64,000 nucleotides of DNA from Cyanophora paradoxa (taxonomy: Eukaryota > Glaucocystophyceae > Cyanophorales > Cyanophoraceae): positions 1 to 64,000 of the forward strand of contig QPMI01000655.1 in assembly GCA_004431415.1 (NCBI GenBank), written 5' to 3'. Positions 53,455 through 64,000 of this stretch are shown here, piece after piece. Each line of letters opens with the position of its first letter. The first letter of the stretch is position 1. The notes beneath the pieces were generated by a model, which was not told where the DNA came from, did not search any database, and saw only the letters and a list, made by a program, of their open reading frames with translations. The translations under genes were made by a program, and so were the position numbers.

Positions 53455-55697
53455 CTACCGGTAGCTGTCCTCGCACGCGTCCGGATCCTCCTCGAGCTCC
53501 CCCTCGCCCTCGGGCTCGCCCTCGGCCCCGTACGCGTCGGCCTCCTCGTCGTCGCTGCTGCTGAGGACGATCGCCTCGGGGCCGGCGCGCGCGCCGCCGC
53601 CCCCCGGGCTCGAGCTCGAGCTGGCGCCGGCGCCCGGGCCGCCCTCCTCGCGCGCCTCCGCCTCGTCGGCGAGGCGGAGGCCGAACGCGACGCTGCCGTG
53701 CCGCGGGCTGTAGAAGACGTCCCGCCGCGCCTGCCCGGGGCGCCCAGTGCAGGCCACGGTCAGCCGGCGGAGTCGAGCGGGGAGGGGGCGGGCGGGGCGG
53801 GGCGCGCGAGGATGAAGGCGGCGCAGGAGACGCCGGCGGCGCGGCGGAAGGGCGTGCGGTAGCGCTTCTCGTAGGCCACGCGCAGCGCCTCGTACTCCAC
53901 CGCGCCCGCCCGTCCGCCCGCAGCTGCCCCGCCCCGCGCCCCGCCGCCCCCGTCCCCCCGCCGCCGGAGTTGCTTCCCCGGCCGCCGCCTCCTCGGCGCG
54001 GGGCTCGGGCTCCTCCGGGGCCGGGCCGAGGGAGGGTGGGTAGGCGCCCGCCTCCGCCAGGAGGAGCACGAGCTGCCGCTCCGGCCCCAGCAGCTTCCGC
54101 GGCCGCGGCGGCGGCGGCGCGCCGGCTGCCGGCTCGGGGCCGGACCGGAGCGGGGCGCGGCGAGGCGGGCGCCGAGGGCGTCGAGGACGCGACGCACGCG
54201 CGGCGGGGCGGCGGCGAGGCGGCCCCCGTCCCGCTCCGCGTTCTCCTCCCGCAGCGCCCGCGCCCGCGCCGCCTCCCGCTCCGCCCGCGCCGCCTCCCGC
54301 CGCGCGACCCGCAGCGCCTCCTCCAGGCTCCGCTGCGGGGCGGGGGCTGGGCGGGGCGGGGCGGGGCGGGGCGGGGGCGGGGGCGGCGGGGCGGACGCGG
54401 TGGAGGTGCGGGTGGAGCTCGACGAAGGCGCGCACCGCCGGCGTCGCGAGCAGCCGCCGCCCCGCCCGCCCCTCCCCTCCCCCACCCCTCCTCGGCCCGC
54501 CCCCGCCGCCCCGCCTGCGCCTCCCGCAGCTGCGCGCTCCGCCGCTTCGAGACCGCCCGCTGCTCCGCCCGGTCGGCCGCGCTCGCCGCCCCCTCCTTGA
54601 GCCGCCCCAAAAGCTCCGGCCCGTACTTCGCCTCCGCCTGGCGCCGGCCGCCTCAGAGCAGACGGGCGCGGGGGGCGCGAGGCGGGGGGGCGCCTCGGCC
54701 TGGAGGTCCTTGCAGAGGAAGAGGATGCAGGAGGAGCCGGCGGAAGCGTGCGGGATCGCCCCCATGTCCTCGTCGTTGAGGAAGTACTCCTTCTTGGCCA
54801 TCCCCTTGGACATGAGCAGGTACTCCGGCAGCCGCTCGCACTCGCGGCACAGGCGGAGGCGGTACAGCGCGTGCCGCCGGAAGGCCCGCCCGCCCTTCTC
54901 CTTCATGCACGCCGCGCAGCGGTCCCGCACCCCCTCGATGTACGTCTGCGCGCCCCGCCCCGCCGGCGCGCGTTCAGAAACGGGCGGAGCGGGGCGGGGC
55001 GGGGCGGTGCGGGGCGGGGTTTGCCTGCTTCCAGTTGCGGTGCGTGCGGCGCTTCTCGGCGCCGGCCTTGGTGCGGGCGACAGAGGCCTTCTCCGTGACG
55101 TTCAGCTCGACCGCGCACAGCTCCCGCCAAGACTCCTCGCTGCCGCACCTCGGCCTCAGCGCACCCCGAAGAAGGGGGCGACGGCCGCGCGGGGGGCGGA
55201 GCGCGCCTGTTGATGCGGGCCCGGATGGAGCGGCACGTGGCGGCGAAGGCCGGCCGCTCGTGCACGCGCAGCAGCCGCACGATATAAACGAACAGATCAA
55301 GCGGGAGCGTGTCGAAAACCGTCGACGTCCCCGTCACGAGCTCCTCGTTCTCTTCTTCCTGGAGCGCCTGCCACTGGACTGCGCTTCCAGACGCACTGGG
55401 CGACCCTGCGCTCACAGATGTTGCGCGCTTCCGCGCCCGCGTTCCTTCAGGCTGCTCCGCGCTCTTCGCGCGGCGCTTCCCGGCCTTATGTTGCGTTCCT
55501 TCCGGCTGTTCCTTGCTCTCGGCGCGGCGCTTCTTGCGCTCTGCTGGCCTTGCGACCTCCTTCGAATAGCGCTCAACTTCATCGTCGGTGTCGGGGTCGC
55601 CGTCCGGGTTCAGCGTGCGCTGAGCGGCGCGCGGTTCGGGCTGCTGCGCCGCCTCCCGGCTGCGCCGAGCGCCTGGCGACGCCGCCGCGCCAGCCAT
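53455..55697 (-). CDS. F-box protein with C2C2 zinc-binding motif
   Basis: The first exon (Met 55697) is a charged, repeated region (KRRAESKEQPEGTQHKAGKR, KSAEQPEGTRARKR) followed by an F-box: FDTLPLDLFVYIVRLLRVHE, RPAFAATCRSIRARINR (55215-55315). F-boxes bind SKP1 in SCF ubiquitin ligases. The next exon SEESWRELCAVELNVTEKAS resembles the W-rich stretch after some F-boxes. After a GC-donor intron at 55024 comes VRDRCAACMKEKGGRAFRRH and LYRLRLCRECERL, a paired-cysteine site (CxxC-x19-CxxC). LMSKGMAKKEYFLNDEDMG follows. Further exons give coiled-coil (RREAARAEREAARARALREE) and VEYEALRVAYEKRYRTPFRR. The last exon is acidic and Ser-rich, with EAIVLSSSDDEEADAY, and ends DACEDSYR, TAG 53455. Substrate unknown. 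Confidence 0.75.
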
Positions 55698-55904
55698 TCG
55701 AATTCGCGGCGCGCGCTGCTCTTCGTTGCGTACCCCAAACCTTTCGCCAAAAACCTCACGTTGCCCAGCATCAGACGCACGAATTTCAGAAAAGCAAATT
55801 TAACCTGAACCTGCCTCAGTATAGCTAACTACCCTAGCCTGCGTAAACGACTGCTAGCATGCTTGCCTAACAAAAGCCCCACTCCGGCCGCGGCCGCGGC
55901 GGCG

Positions 55905-58900
55905 CTACCGCCAGGTGGGCCACTTGCTGCCGCGGACGGGGGGGAGGTTGCCGGCGCGGGCGGGGTCCTTGGCGGGCCCCTTGCCCCCCGAGGCGCCCGC
56001 GTAGACGTCGACGACGTCGTCGGGCGCGACGGCGGCGCCCTTGGTGGCGGAGGACGGGCGCGGCCCGGGCCCGGGGCTCGCCGCCGAGGGCGAGCGGCCC
56101 CGCTCGAGGTCCGCCACGTCCTCCAGCGCCTGCGGGTTCTGCGCGCGCGCCCCGCCCCGCTCAGAGGCGGCGAGCGCCCGTCGAATGGAAGCGGCGCACG
56201 AGGTTGTGGGTGCCGGGCTTGCCGCGGCGGCGGAGGAAGAAGAGGAGGGCGCCGACGATGGCGGCGAGTAAAGCGAAGCCGACGACGCCGACGACGACGC
56301 CGAGCACGAGGTTCACGTTCGTCGCCGCCAGCTCCTGGTCCGCCTGCAGCGCCACCGAGGCCACGGGGAACTCGGGGCCCAGGGCCAGCCCCGCCGCGAT
56401 CGCCTGCTTCAGCGCCCGCGAGACCACCGAGTTCGACGGCTCCCCCGACGCTGCGGCGGCGCGGCTCAGCGGGGCGTGTGCGTCGGGCGGGGCGGGGGGA
56501 GGGGGCGGGCCCTGGGCCTCGGGGGAGGCCTCCTTGATCTCGACGGTGAGGATGGTGGAGCCGTTGCGCTTGTCCGCGAAGACGACCCGCTCCCCGCTGA
56601 TCCGCAGCTGCGCCGCCAGCTGCGCGGGCCCCTCTCGGCGGGAGCCTGGCGGGAGGAGGCGGGGCGGGCGGGGCGGGGCGGGGCGGACGGTGGCGCGGAG
56701 GCGGGCGGAGGCGGGGAGGTCGAAGGCGGAGAAAGGCGTCCCGAGGCGCGTCACGAAGACGATCGAGTTCGGGCTCGCCGTCCCCGGCACGTACGTGTAC
56801 CCCCCGGCCTTCACCGTCAGCCCGTACCGCTTCGACTCCAGCACTGCCGCCCCGCGTGAGGGAGCCCTCGGGAAGAGGAGGGCGTGCGGACCGATGTCGC
56901 CGGTGCCGAGGCCGGGCCCGATGCCGTCGGGGGCGCGGAAGACGACCTGGAGGGCGGTGGCGGAGACGATGGCGGCGGGGTCGACGCGGTTCGAGGCGAC
57001 GGTGAAGAGCCGCACGTCCGCCACCCCGTCCAGCAGGTTCGTCCCCAGCAGCGTCACCACGTTGCCCCCCGGCAGCGGCCCGCTCCCCGGCACCACCGAG
57101 TTGATCTTCCCGACTGCCCGCCCCTCAGCCCCGCGGGAGGCGCGGCGGGGCGGGGGCGGGGGGCGCACAGTCGTTCCAGGCCCAGGCGACGGAGTACGTG
57201 TTAGAGCCCATGCGCCAGGAGCTGAGCGTCACGTCTGCAGGCGCGTGGCGCCGCGCGAGTGAGGGGCGCCCAGCGGAGCGAAAGCGAGGGCGGGGAGCGG
57301 CCCGGGGCGGGGGGCCGGACCGTACTGGGTCTGGACGGCGAGGAGGGCCTCGGGGAGCGCCGGGACCTGCACCGTCACCTGCCCGCGGCGTCAGTCGGCC
57401 GGAGGAGGATAGCGGGAGGGCGGGCGGGCCTTGGTGCCGTCTGGGGAGACGACGTAGGGGAGGGAGAAGCGCCCGCCGATGAGCAGCAGGCCGTCCTTGT
57501 CCTCCCCCGCGGGGATGAAGTGCCGCCCCGAGATGGTGAAGGCCGAGCCGACCCGCGGCCCGTCCGTCGGCGTGATGGCGCCCCACACCACCTCTGCCGG
57601 GGGGGCCGCCTCAGGCGCGGCGCGGGGCGGGGAGGGGCGGGGCGGGGCGGGACGGGGCGGACGGCGGTCCCACTGGAAGTAGAAGCGGTTTATAGGACCG
57701 AAGCGGACGCTCTTGGTGACGACGGGGTACGGCACGCCTGGGGCCGCTGTGCCCCCGCAGGGCGGGCTGATCCACGTGAACCTGCGGCGGGGGCCTGAGC
57801 CAGGGGCTGGGGGCCGGGGCCGGGGCGGGGCGGGAGGGGGCGGACGCGGTCTCGGAGAGGACCTCGCCGCCCTCGGTCTTCACGTCGGCGATCGTCGTCG
57901 CGATGGCGCTCGGGAAGAAGTTCGCTCCCGCCACCGTGAACGTCTGGTTCCCCTCGAAGCGGCCCCGCACCAGCCCGTTCGTCGAGAGCGTCGGGTACAC
58001 GCTCTCGAAGAGGGGGTCGGGGTTCCAGGAGAAGGTGTTGTTGATGAGGAGGGGGCCCGAGCGGGAGGAGAAGACGTGGACGGGCTGGGGCTCGCGGGCG
58101 GTGGGCCCCGGGGCGAACTGGGGCATCTGGAAAACGAGGGCGCCGGCCTCGACGCGGGCGAAGAGGGAGTCCAGCGTCCCGATCTTGACGGTGACGGAGC
58201 CGTCGGGGAGGAAGCCGTCCCCCGTGATCGTGTAGAAGGCCCCCGTCACCGAGTTCGCGTCCCGGTACGGCAGCAGCGCCTCGAACGTCGCCACTGCGCC
58301 CCCGACGTGAGCCTCCAGCCCAACCGACCAGAAAGTGTGGCGCGGGGGAGGGCGGGGGCGGGGGCGGGGCGCACGGCGGTTCCACTTGAATGCGTTGGGG
58401 ACGACGAGGGTGCCGGCGCGGTACGAGGAGATGGTCACGTTGTAGAGGACCTCCACCGCCGCCCCCGCCACCGACGCCACCCCAGGCACCACCGCGTCGA
58501 TCTGCCAGCCCCGCCCGCCCCTCAGCCGCCAGCCGGCGCGCTGCTGTGGCCCGGCGCGGGGGGGAGCGCACGCGGCCGGGGTCGACGACGACGAGGCTGG
58601 AGAGGGGCGTCGGGTTGCCCGGCACGCCGATCGTCACCGTCGTCGGGTCGTCCGGCTGCCGCCGGGGTCAGGGGCGCCGTGCGCTGCGAGCGGGGGCGGG
58701 GCGGGGCGGGGCGGGGCGCGCGATGAATCCGACGCCGGAGAGGGTGATGCCGTCGCCGGCGAGGCGGACGTTGGGGAAGGGCTGCAGCGCCAGCAGCCGC
58801 AGCGGCACGTTCCAGCGGAACCCTGCGCCCCCGCGTCGCGCCGGGACGGGGGCGGCGGGGCCGGTGGGGCGCGGGGAGCGCGGGCGGACCGGAGGGGCGC

Positions 58901-61200
58901 GTGGTGTAGCCGCCCATGTCGGAGAAGATCTGCCTCGCGCCGAGTCAGCGGGGGTCGAAGTCGGGGGCGGGGGGCGGGGGCGGGGGCGCCTGGAGCGGGG
59001 CGAGGACGCCCGGCTGGCAGCCGACGGCGGGGGACTCGTCGCAGGGCGGGACGCTCACGACCAGCTGCCGCCCCGCCTTGCTCCTGCCCCCACAGCGGCG
59101 CTCGGAGGGGGCGAGGGGGCGGGGGCAGCGGGGCGGGGGCGGACACGAGGGGGAGGACGGTGGGGGAGCCGGCGTTGAGGACGCGGACGACGAGGGAGGG
59201 GTCCGCGTCGGTGAAGTTGAGGCCGGCGATGGTGACCCGCGTGCCCCCCGCGTAGGGCGCGTCCAGGGGCGACACCGAGGCGATGACCATGGTGGGGTTG
59301 TAGGAGTAGGCGCCCGGCAGCAGCAGCGCGGCGGAGCGCAGGGACTCGAGGGTGACGTTCTGGGGGGCGAAGAGGGCCATGTAGGCGGGCATCGCGGGTG
59401 CGATCGCCGTGACCTCCGTCGCCGAGGCCACGGTGACGTTCGTGAAGCGCAGGCCCCGCGCCCCGATAGTGATGTTCAGCGTCGTGTCCCCCACGTAGAA
59501 GCCTGCCCGCCCCGCCGGCGTCAGACTGGGCGGGCGGGGCGAGCGGGCGGGGCGGGGCGGGGCGAGGGCGCGCCTGTGCCGACGAAGGTGACGACGTTGC
59601 CGCCGACGCGGGGCCCCGAGGCGGCGGGGGCGACGCGGGAAAAGCCGAGGGGCGGGTTCCACGTCCAGGCCCCCGTCAGCGTCCACGTCCCCGAGCGCGC
59701 CGACGTGTACTGCCCCGGCGCGGCGTCAGGGGCGGGGGCGGGTGCGGGGGCGGGAGCGGGGACGGGGGCGGACGACGAGGTCGTAGGGTGTGCTGTAGGC
59801 GCGGCCGGTGCCGGCGGGGCTGGGGGTGCGCAGGAGGAAGGCGTCGGGGCGGAGGGTGAGGTTGGCCGTCGCGAGGCCGCCCAGCGTGACCGAGGCCGTC
59901 GCGTCGCCCGCGATGAACCCCGTCCCCGTCACCGTGATCGCCGACCCCTCCGCCGGCCCGTTCTCGAACGGCAGGATGGCCACCATCGCGATCGCTGCGG
60001 GGCGCCCGGCCCGGCGCGTCGGCCCGTGGAGCGAGCGCGACGCGGGGCGGGGCGGCGCGCACGCTCGTTGATGGTGTAGGCGGCGCTGATGCGGGAGGGC
60101 CCGTGCGTGGCGGAGCGGAGGGCCACCTCGCCCAGGCCCCGCTGCTCCCCGTTCGGCACCCTGAGCACGACCGCCGAGCGGTCGGCCGAGACGGAGACGA
60201 CGGCAGCCGCGCCGTAGGCCCGCCCCACGACCGTCGTGTCGGCGCCCCCCGCGAGGTCCGCCGCGCCCCGCAGCAGGTCGTCGCCCACGACCGTGATCCG
60301 GTTGTCTGCGCCCCGCCCCGGGCCCGTCGGGCGCCGCCCCGAGCGCAGGCGCGCCGCGTGCGCGCACCTCCGTACGAGGGCCCGTTCGAGGGAGTCACCG
60401 ACGCGATGCGCGCGTCTGAGCTGGGCGTCGGCGGGGGGGCGGTGGCCGAGCAGGGGGCGGCGCACTGCAGGCCTTGATGTTCAGAATGCCGGTGAAATCG
60501 CAGTCCGCAGCCAGGTTCGATGTCTTGCAGAGCACGCGCCAGTATACGATCGTGTCGAGCGCCCCCGCGCAGCGCCTGCCGCGCTTCAGCGGCTTCCGCG
60601 GCGCTGCCGGGCGCGGGGGCGCACGTAATATTCGCCCGGCCGGACGTGAAGGAGGAGGGTAAGGCGGTCGGAGGCGCCAATACTTGCGACTGATCCGTCA
60701 TGTCCACGAAGCTGCGCGGAGGCGCTCGTCAGCCAGCTGCTCAAACGCCTTCGCCCCGCGCCGCGCACGTAGTGCCGTCCAGGCTCGTCTGCAGCGAGAA
60801 GCGATCAAATCTGTTCGTTGAAATCGTGTCTTCCTTGTCCGTGACTGTCAGCCACGCATACCAGCCTGCCGCGGAGCGTGAGCTGGCCGCCAGGTCCGGC
60901 GAATCACTTCTAGCTAGCGATGCGAGGGCGGCAGCGCACCGCCGGTGAGTGCGTACTGATACTGGATGTAGTCGTTTGGATCGATAGTCCCGGCGGTCAC
61001 TGTGAAGGTCTGCGAGGGGACTAAGGGGGTGCTGACGACCACGTTGGCGCCCGCCGCGGCTGCGCATGCCGCCGCGCTCAGTCAACGGGCAATACAGTCG
61101 GCCTCTTTGGCCCAGGGCGCCTATGGATGCCGCACCGTGCAACCGCAGTGCGGCGATAGCTAAGGAAAGAACCAGCGCGGGGGACCATCGGACAGCCATG
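55905..61200 (-). CDS. Large type I membrane protein with at least nine IPT/TIG-like repeats
   Basis: Signal peptide MAVRWSPALVLSLAIAALRL at 61200. The ectodomain is a series of immunoglobulin-like IPT/TIG units, each with the xVxPxxGPxxGG...VTVxGxxF pattern: IASVTPSNGPSYGG (60410), ILPFENGPAEGSAITVTGTG (59950), VAPAASGPRVGGNVVTFVGT (59620), SVSPLDAPYAGGTRVTIAGL (59260), LQPFPNVRLAGDGITLSGVG (58770), LLPYRDANSVTGAFYTITGD (58250), VYPTLSTNGLVRGRFEGNQT (57980), AITPTDGPRVGSAFTISGRH (57560) and SVVPGSGPLPGGNVVTLLGT (57080). A membrane helix VVVGVVGFALLAAIVGALLF lies near 56270, followed by a basic stop-transfer (RRRGKP) and a cytosolic tail ending GSKWPTWR, TAG. IPT domains occur in plexins, Met-like receptors and many protist surface proteins. 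The exons nearest the N-terminus are least certain. A ligand cannot be inferred. Confidence 0.8.
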
Positions 61201-61705
61201 TGGTACAGCCTGTGGGTTCTCCTGCATCCTTCCTGCATCGCCGCCGCTCTAGCTGGCGCGCTGGCGTCAAGCCCAGCACGCAAATTTGCCTCCTCCAACA
61301 CGCTGGGCGGCCAGGGCGGGCCTTTGTGCGCGTGGTGGTCCAGCAAGCAATAGCCACCTCAAGTGCTGCACCCGAAACGCTCAAGTGCCTGTGCCTGCAG
61401 CTGGCAAGCTTGTCGAGGCTTTGTGTACCCGAGCCCGGCTCGACCCCGGGTCTGGCTCACCCCCCCACCCTCCGCCCCCACCTTCACCCCCCCCCCCCCC
61501 CCCCCCCCCCCCATGTGCAGGTGACCGCCCGACTTCCGAGTTGCGGCCGCGGCATGCGCAGGTGACCTGCAGATGAAGATCAGCTCAGGCGCGCCTGAGC
61601 CCTACGATGACCTCGGTGCGCCCAAAGCCAGCCACACCGATCGGCTCTAGCCCTCGGACCGATCGCATCGATTATCCCTCACAAAGCCGATCACCCCTCA
61701 AAGCA
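61201..61705. other. Intergenic region with C tract
   Basis: Contains the C run 61487-61512 and pyrimidine-rich sequence before it (61460-61490). An in-frame Met at 61607 lies upstream of the small Cys-rich gene and could be its start. No other gene recognised. Confidence 0.4.
61487..61512. repeat. Poly-C tract of 26 bases
   Basis: Uninterrupted C run on the plus strand, in the intergenic region about 195 bases upstream of the small Cys-rich gene. Confidence 0.9.
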
Positions 61706-61990
61706 ATGGTGAAATTCACCGTGCAGCATTACGAGGGCCGGGCGCACTGCTGCGCCCGGACTCAGAGCGGCGAGCTCTGCTGCAACTCAGCGAAGTACAC
61801 CTGTAAGGGCCGCAAAGTGTGCGGCGTTCAAGCCCACATGGTGCAGGCCTGGCTCCGGTCTGTGCGAGTGCGAGTGAGCAGACCAGCGCGCACCCCGCCT
61901 CCGGTCATCGAAGTGATCGACCTTGAGGAGCTCGAGGAGGAGTTCTTCGAGGTCATCGACCTCGAGGAGGACGAGGAGGAGGAATACTAG
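61706..61990 (+). CDS. Small Cys-rich protein with acidic tail, unknown
   Basis: A single intronless frame of 94 codons from Met 61706 (127 from 61607). The head MVKFTVQHYEGRAHCCARTQ continues SGELCCNSAKYTCKGRKVCG and VQAHMVQAWLRS, giving six or seven cysteines and two histidines in about 30 residues, a likely small zinc-binding fold. The pattern CxxxTxxGxxCxxxAxYxC...CxxH is like short proteins that I recall from large algal DNA viruses, though I cannot confirm this without a search. The tail is strongly acidic and contains a repeat: IEVIDLEELEEEFFEVIDLE, then EDEEEEY and TAG. Absence of introns is unusual for this window. It may be a horizontally acquired gene or a real small host gene. The sequence is less GC-biased than flanking genes. 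Confidence 0.5.
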   Translation: MVKFTVQHYEGRAHCCARTQSGELCCNSAKYTCKGRKVCGVQAHMVQAWLRSVRVRVSRPARTPPPVIEVIDLEELEEEFFEVIDLEEDEEEEY

Positions 61991-62453
61991 GAGATGAGCG
62001 CGCCCCTGACTGGGGGCGGCCGCACGCCGGCCCCGCCGGCGCCGGGCGCGCCGCGGCGGGACAACGCGAGAGGATGCGTACCTCCGCCGGGATCCGCCGG
62101 GCTGTATAGCTAGATGTACTATTATGTACAGTGCATTTCATTGTACAGACTGCGTTTAAACAGTGTAATGTCTTTTGAAGTCTAAACATGGACAGTGCCA
62201 CAGTCACGATAGATATCGTGTGGATGCAAATACGCGCGCTTTCGCACAGTTGACATGCCACGCTTGATAGCACGTACGTACACGTATATGCGTCAGATCG
62301 ATATTGCAAGAGGGTTTAGATCTGCTGCTGCGGGGGGCGGGGCGCAGGGACTCGACTGCAGCTGCTGGGGGCGGGCCGGAGGGGGGCGCCGGCGGCGCGG
62401 GGCGGGTGGGGCCTACGTGAAACGAAAGGGAGGGCGGGTAGCAGTCAGCGGGG
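61991..62453. other. Convergent intergenic region
   Basis: Between stop codons. The stretch 62105-62300 is AT-rich, with repeated TGTAC words (TAGATGTACTATTATGTACAG, TTGTACAGACTG). No gene seen; the rest is GC-rich 3' flank of the ThrRS gene. Confidence 0.45.
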
Positions 62454-64000
62454 TCACCGGAAGTGCTTGACGTCGTCCTGGAAGCGGGCGACGACGTCGG
62501 CGACGGACATGACGCCGAGCATGTTCGACGCCGCCGCCTCCTCCTTGGCTGCCTCCTTCCCCTCCCCGTGCGCCCCGCCGGCCGCCCGCACCGCCACCGT
62601 CCCGTCCGCCGCCTCCTTCTCGCCGACGACCAGGATGTAGTTGTAGTGCTGGATCTCCGCCTCCCGCACCTTCTTCGGCAGCTTCCGGTTCGTCGCGTCC
62701 AGGTCCGTGTAGAAGCCGGCCTCGTTCAGCGTCCGGTGCACCTGCCCGCCGCCCGCGTCGGCGCCGGCCCGCGCGGGGCAGCCGGGGGGGCGGGCGGGGG
62801 GCGGGGGACCTGGTGGGCGTAGTCGAGGAACTTCTCGGAGACGGGGATGACGATGGCCTGGCGGGGGGAGACCCAGAAGGGCCAGCGCCCGGCGCAGTGC
62901 TCCGTGAGGATGGCGATGAAGCGCTCGACCGAGCCCAGGATGGCCCGGTGGATGATCACGGGGCGCGCGAGGCGGCCCTGCTCGCCCGAGCCCTCCGCCT
63001 CGGCCGTCGAGTACTGCAGGTTGAAGCGGATGGGGAGCTGGAAGTCGAGCTGGATGGTCGCGCACTGGTGCCGCCGCTTGAGGGCGTCGAAGACGGTGAT
63101 GTCGATCTTGGGGCCGTAGAAGGCGCCGTCGCCCGGGTTGAGCTCCCAGGGCTTGCCGAACTTGTCGAGGGCCGCCTTGAGGTCGGCCTCGGCGGTGTTC
63201 CAGACCTCGATGTCGCCGAGGAAGTTCTCGGGGCGCGTCGAGAGGCGCAGCTCGAACTCGAACCCGAAGCGCCCGTACACGCTCTCCATGAACCCCAGCG
63301 CCCCCTCGATCTCGCTCATGATCTGCCCCCGCCACGCCCGCCTCAGCCGCGCCAGGCGGGGGCGGGGCGGGGGCGGGGGCGGGGGCGGGGCGGGCCTGGT
63401 CCTGGGCGCAGAAGATGTGGGCGTCGTCCTGCTGGAAGCGGCGGACGCGGGTGAGGCCGGTGAGGGTCCCCGAGAGCTCGTTGCGGTGCAGCACGCCGAA
63501 GTCGGCCAGGCGCAGCGGCAGCTCGCGGTAGGACCGCGCCCGCTGGGCGAACATCAGGCAGTGCCCTGCCCCCGCCCCCGTCAGCCGCCGCGCGCGCCGG
63601 CGCTCCTGTGGCGGGGGGAGGCACCGGGGCAGTTCATGGGCTTGAGGCCGAACTGCTGCTTCTCGACCTCGAAGATGAACATGTTGTCCTGCGCGCCGCC
63701 GCCTCAGGGGCGGTGCGGGGGGCGAGGCGGGCGGGGCGGGCGGGGGCGGGCCTTGTAGTTCTTGGCGTGGCCGGAGGTCTCCCAGAGGGCGAAGTTGTAC
63801 ATGTTCGGCGTGATGACCTCGCTGAAGCCGCGCTTGCGGTACTCGCTCTGCCCCGCCCCCGCCCCGCCTCGGCGCCGGCCGGCGGGGCGCGCGGGGCGGG
63901 GCGGGGCGGGGGGCGCACGCGGATGAAGTCGACGAGCTTGTTGTAGATGCGGGCGCCGTTGGGGAGGAAGAAGCAGGAGCCCGGGGAGAGCTCGTGGAAG
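62454..64000 (-). CDS. Threonyl-tRNA synthetase, eukaryotic/cytosolic type (N-terminus beyond window)
   Basis: Class II synthetase charging tRNA-Thr. The window end cuts the catalytic domain at [20 protein letters not shown] (motif 1 region, with KLVDFIR following). [20 protein letters not shown] (63830) and [11 protein letters not shown] follow. [10 protein letters not shown] (63640) carries the zinc Cys. [20 protein letters not shown] and [18 protein letters not shown] (motif 2 region) end at a GC-donor intron (63395). The next long exon has [60 protein letters not shown] and motif 3 in [20 protein letters not shown] (62940). The anticodon-binding domain reads [40 protein letters not shown] and [20 protein letters not shown], ending [10 protein letters not shown] and TGA 62454. 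Near-identity of blocks to human and plant ThrRS makes the call secure. Internal Ala/Gly/Glu insertion ([20 protein letters not shown]) near 62560 is an extra loop. Confidence 0.95.
   Translation of the reverse strand, partial: STSSPRAPASSSPTAPASTTSSSTSSACAPRPAPPRAPRRPAPRRGGGGAERVPQARLQRGHHAEHVQLRPLGDLRPRQELQGPPPPAPPASPPAPPLRRRRAGQHVHLRGREAAVRPQAHELPRCLPPPQERRRARRLTGAGAGHCLMFAQRARSYRELPLRLADFGVLHRNELSGTLTGLTRVRRFQQDDAHIFCAQDQARPAPAPAPAPPPPGAAEAGVAGADHERDRGGAGVHGERVRALRVRVRAAPLDAPRELPRRHRGLEHRRGRPQGGPRQVRQALGAQPGRRRLLRPQDRHHRLRRPQAAAPVRDHPARLPAPHPLQPAVLDGRGGGLGRAGPPRAPRDHPPGHPGLGRALHRHPHGALRRALALLGLPPPGHRHPRLREVPRLRPPGPPPPARPPGCPARAGADAGGGQVHRTLNEAGFYTDLDATNRKLPKKVREAEIQHYNYILVVGEKEAADGTVAVRAAGGAHGEGKEAAKEEAAASNMLGVMSVADVVARFQDDVKHFR

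Noticed and set aside
1..64000. Bacterial contamination, because PepN, MnmG, PRPP synthetase and Lnt have bacterial relatives
   Set aside because: All carry spliceosomal-type introns and several have targeting leaders; neighbours such as GEMIN2 and RBM22 are strictly eukaryotic.

Overview
This window is nuclear DNA of a very GC-rich eukaryote. Coding regions are broken by many short introns (roughly 40-150 bases). Exon phases, family alignments recalled from knowledge, and splice signals agree well enough to assign about 17 multi-exon genes. Evidence for a flagellated, probably plastid-bearing unicellular alga (haptophyte, pelagophyte or similar; the species is not decidable from here) is indirect: an outer-dynein-arm docking TPR protein (ODAD4/TTC25 type), an ADCY10-type soluble adenylyl cyclase, a secreted vanadium haloperoxidase-family enzyme, and a PRPP synthetase with a long signal-peptide-like leader. 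No tRNA, rRNA, CRISPR array or intact mobile element was seen.

Layout: 1-3283 (-) PepN-type aminopeptidase, cut by the window start; 3387-5645 (+) vanadium haloperoxidase family; 5694-9215 (-) TKL-like kinase with a C-terminal Cys/His zinc-binding region; 9602-11486 (+) SREK1-like SR splicing factor; 11606-~14198 (-) PX sorting nexin; a repeat cluster; 15084-15855 (+) ODAD4-like TPR protein; 16204-19016 (-) MnmG/MTO1; 19169-27259 (-) a giant DUF4062-NACHT-WD40 protein; 28176-30928 (-) a Lys-rich protein built from phase-0 micro-exons; 31421-37982 (+) soluble adenylyl cyclase; 38817-40266 (-) unknown proline-rich protein; 40619-42800 (-) Lnt-like carbon-nitrogen hydrolase; 43396-45146 (-) PRPP synthetase; 45421-46553 (+) GEMIN2; 46723-48453 (-) RBM22; 48857-51182 (+) coiled-coil protein; 51530-53206 (-) type I membrane protein; 53455-55697 (-) F-box protein; 55905-61200 (-) multi-IPT/TIG membrane receptor-like protein; 61706-61990 (+) small Cys-rich, acid-tailed protein; 62454-64000 (-) threonyl-tRNA synthetase, cut by the window end.

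The genes do not form an operon, but themes recur: pre-mRNA splicing (SREK1-like, GEMIN2, RBM22), tRNA function (MnmG, ThrRS), and cilium or cAMP signalling (ODAD4-like, sAC; possibly the NACHT-WD40 protein). Several neighbours are divergent with under 300 bases between start codons.

The most striking features are in RNA processing. Many introns begin with GC rather than GT (consensus AG|GCCCGC). Introns often run from a C-rich 5' half through a CTGA motif to a G-rich 3' half. One gene is assembled from fourteen internal exons, all multiples of three and all phase 0, some only 27-45 bases. The adenylyl cyclase carries eight RRxS motifs. Two conserved exons seem to lack one G/C in a four-base run, probably assembly errors.
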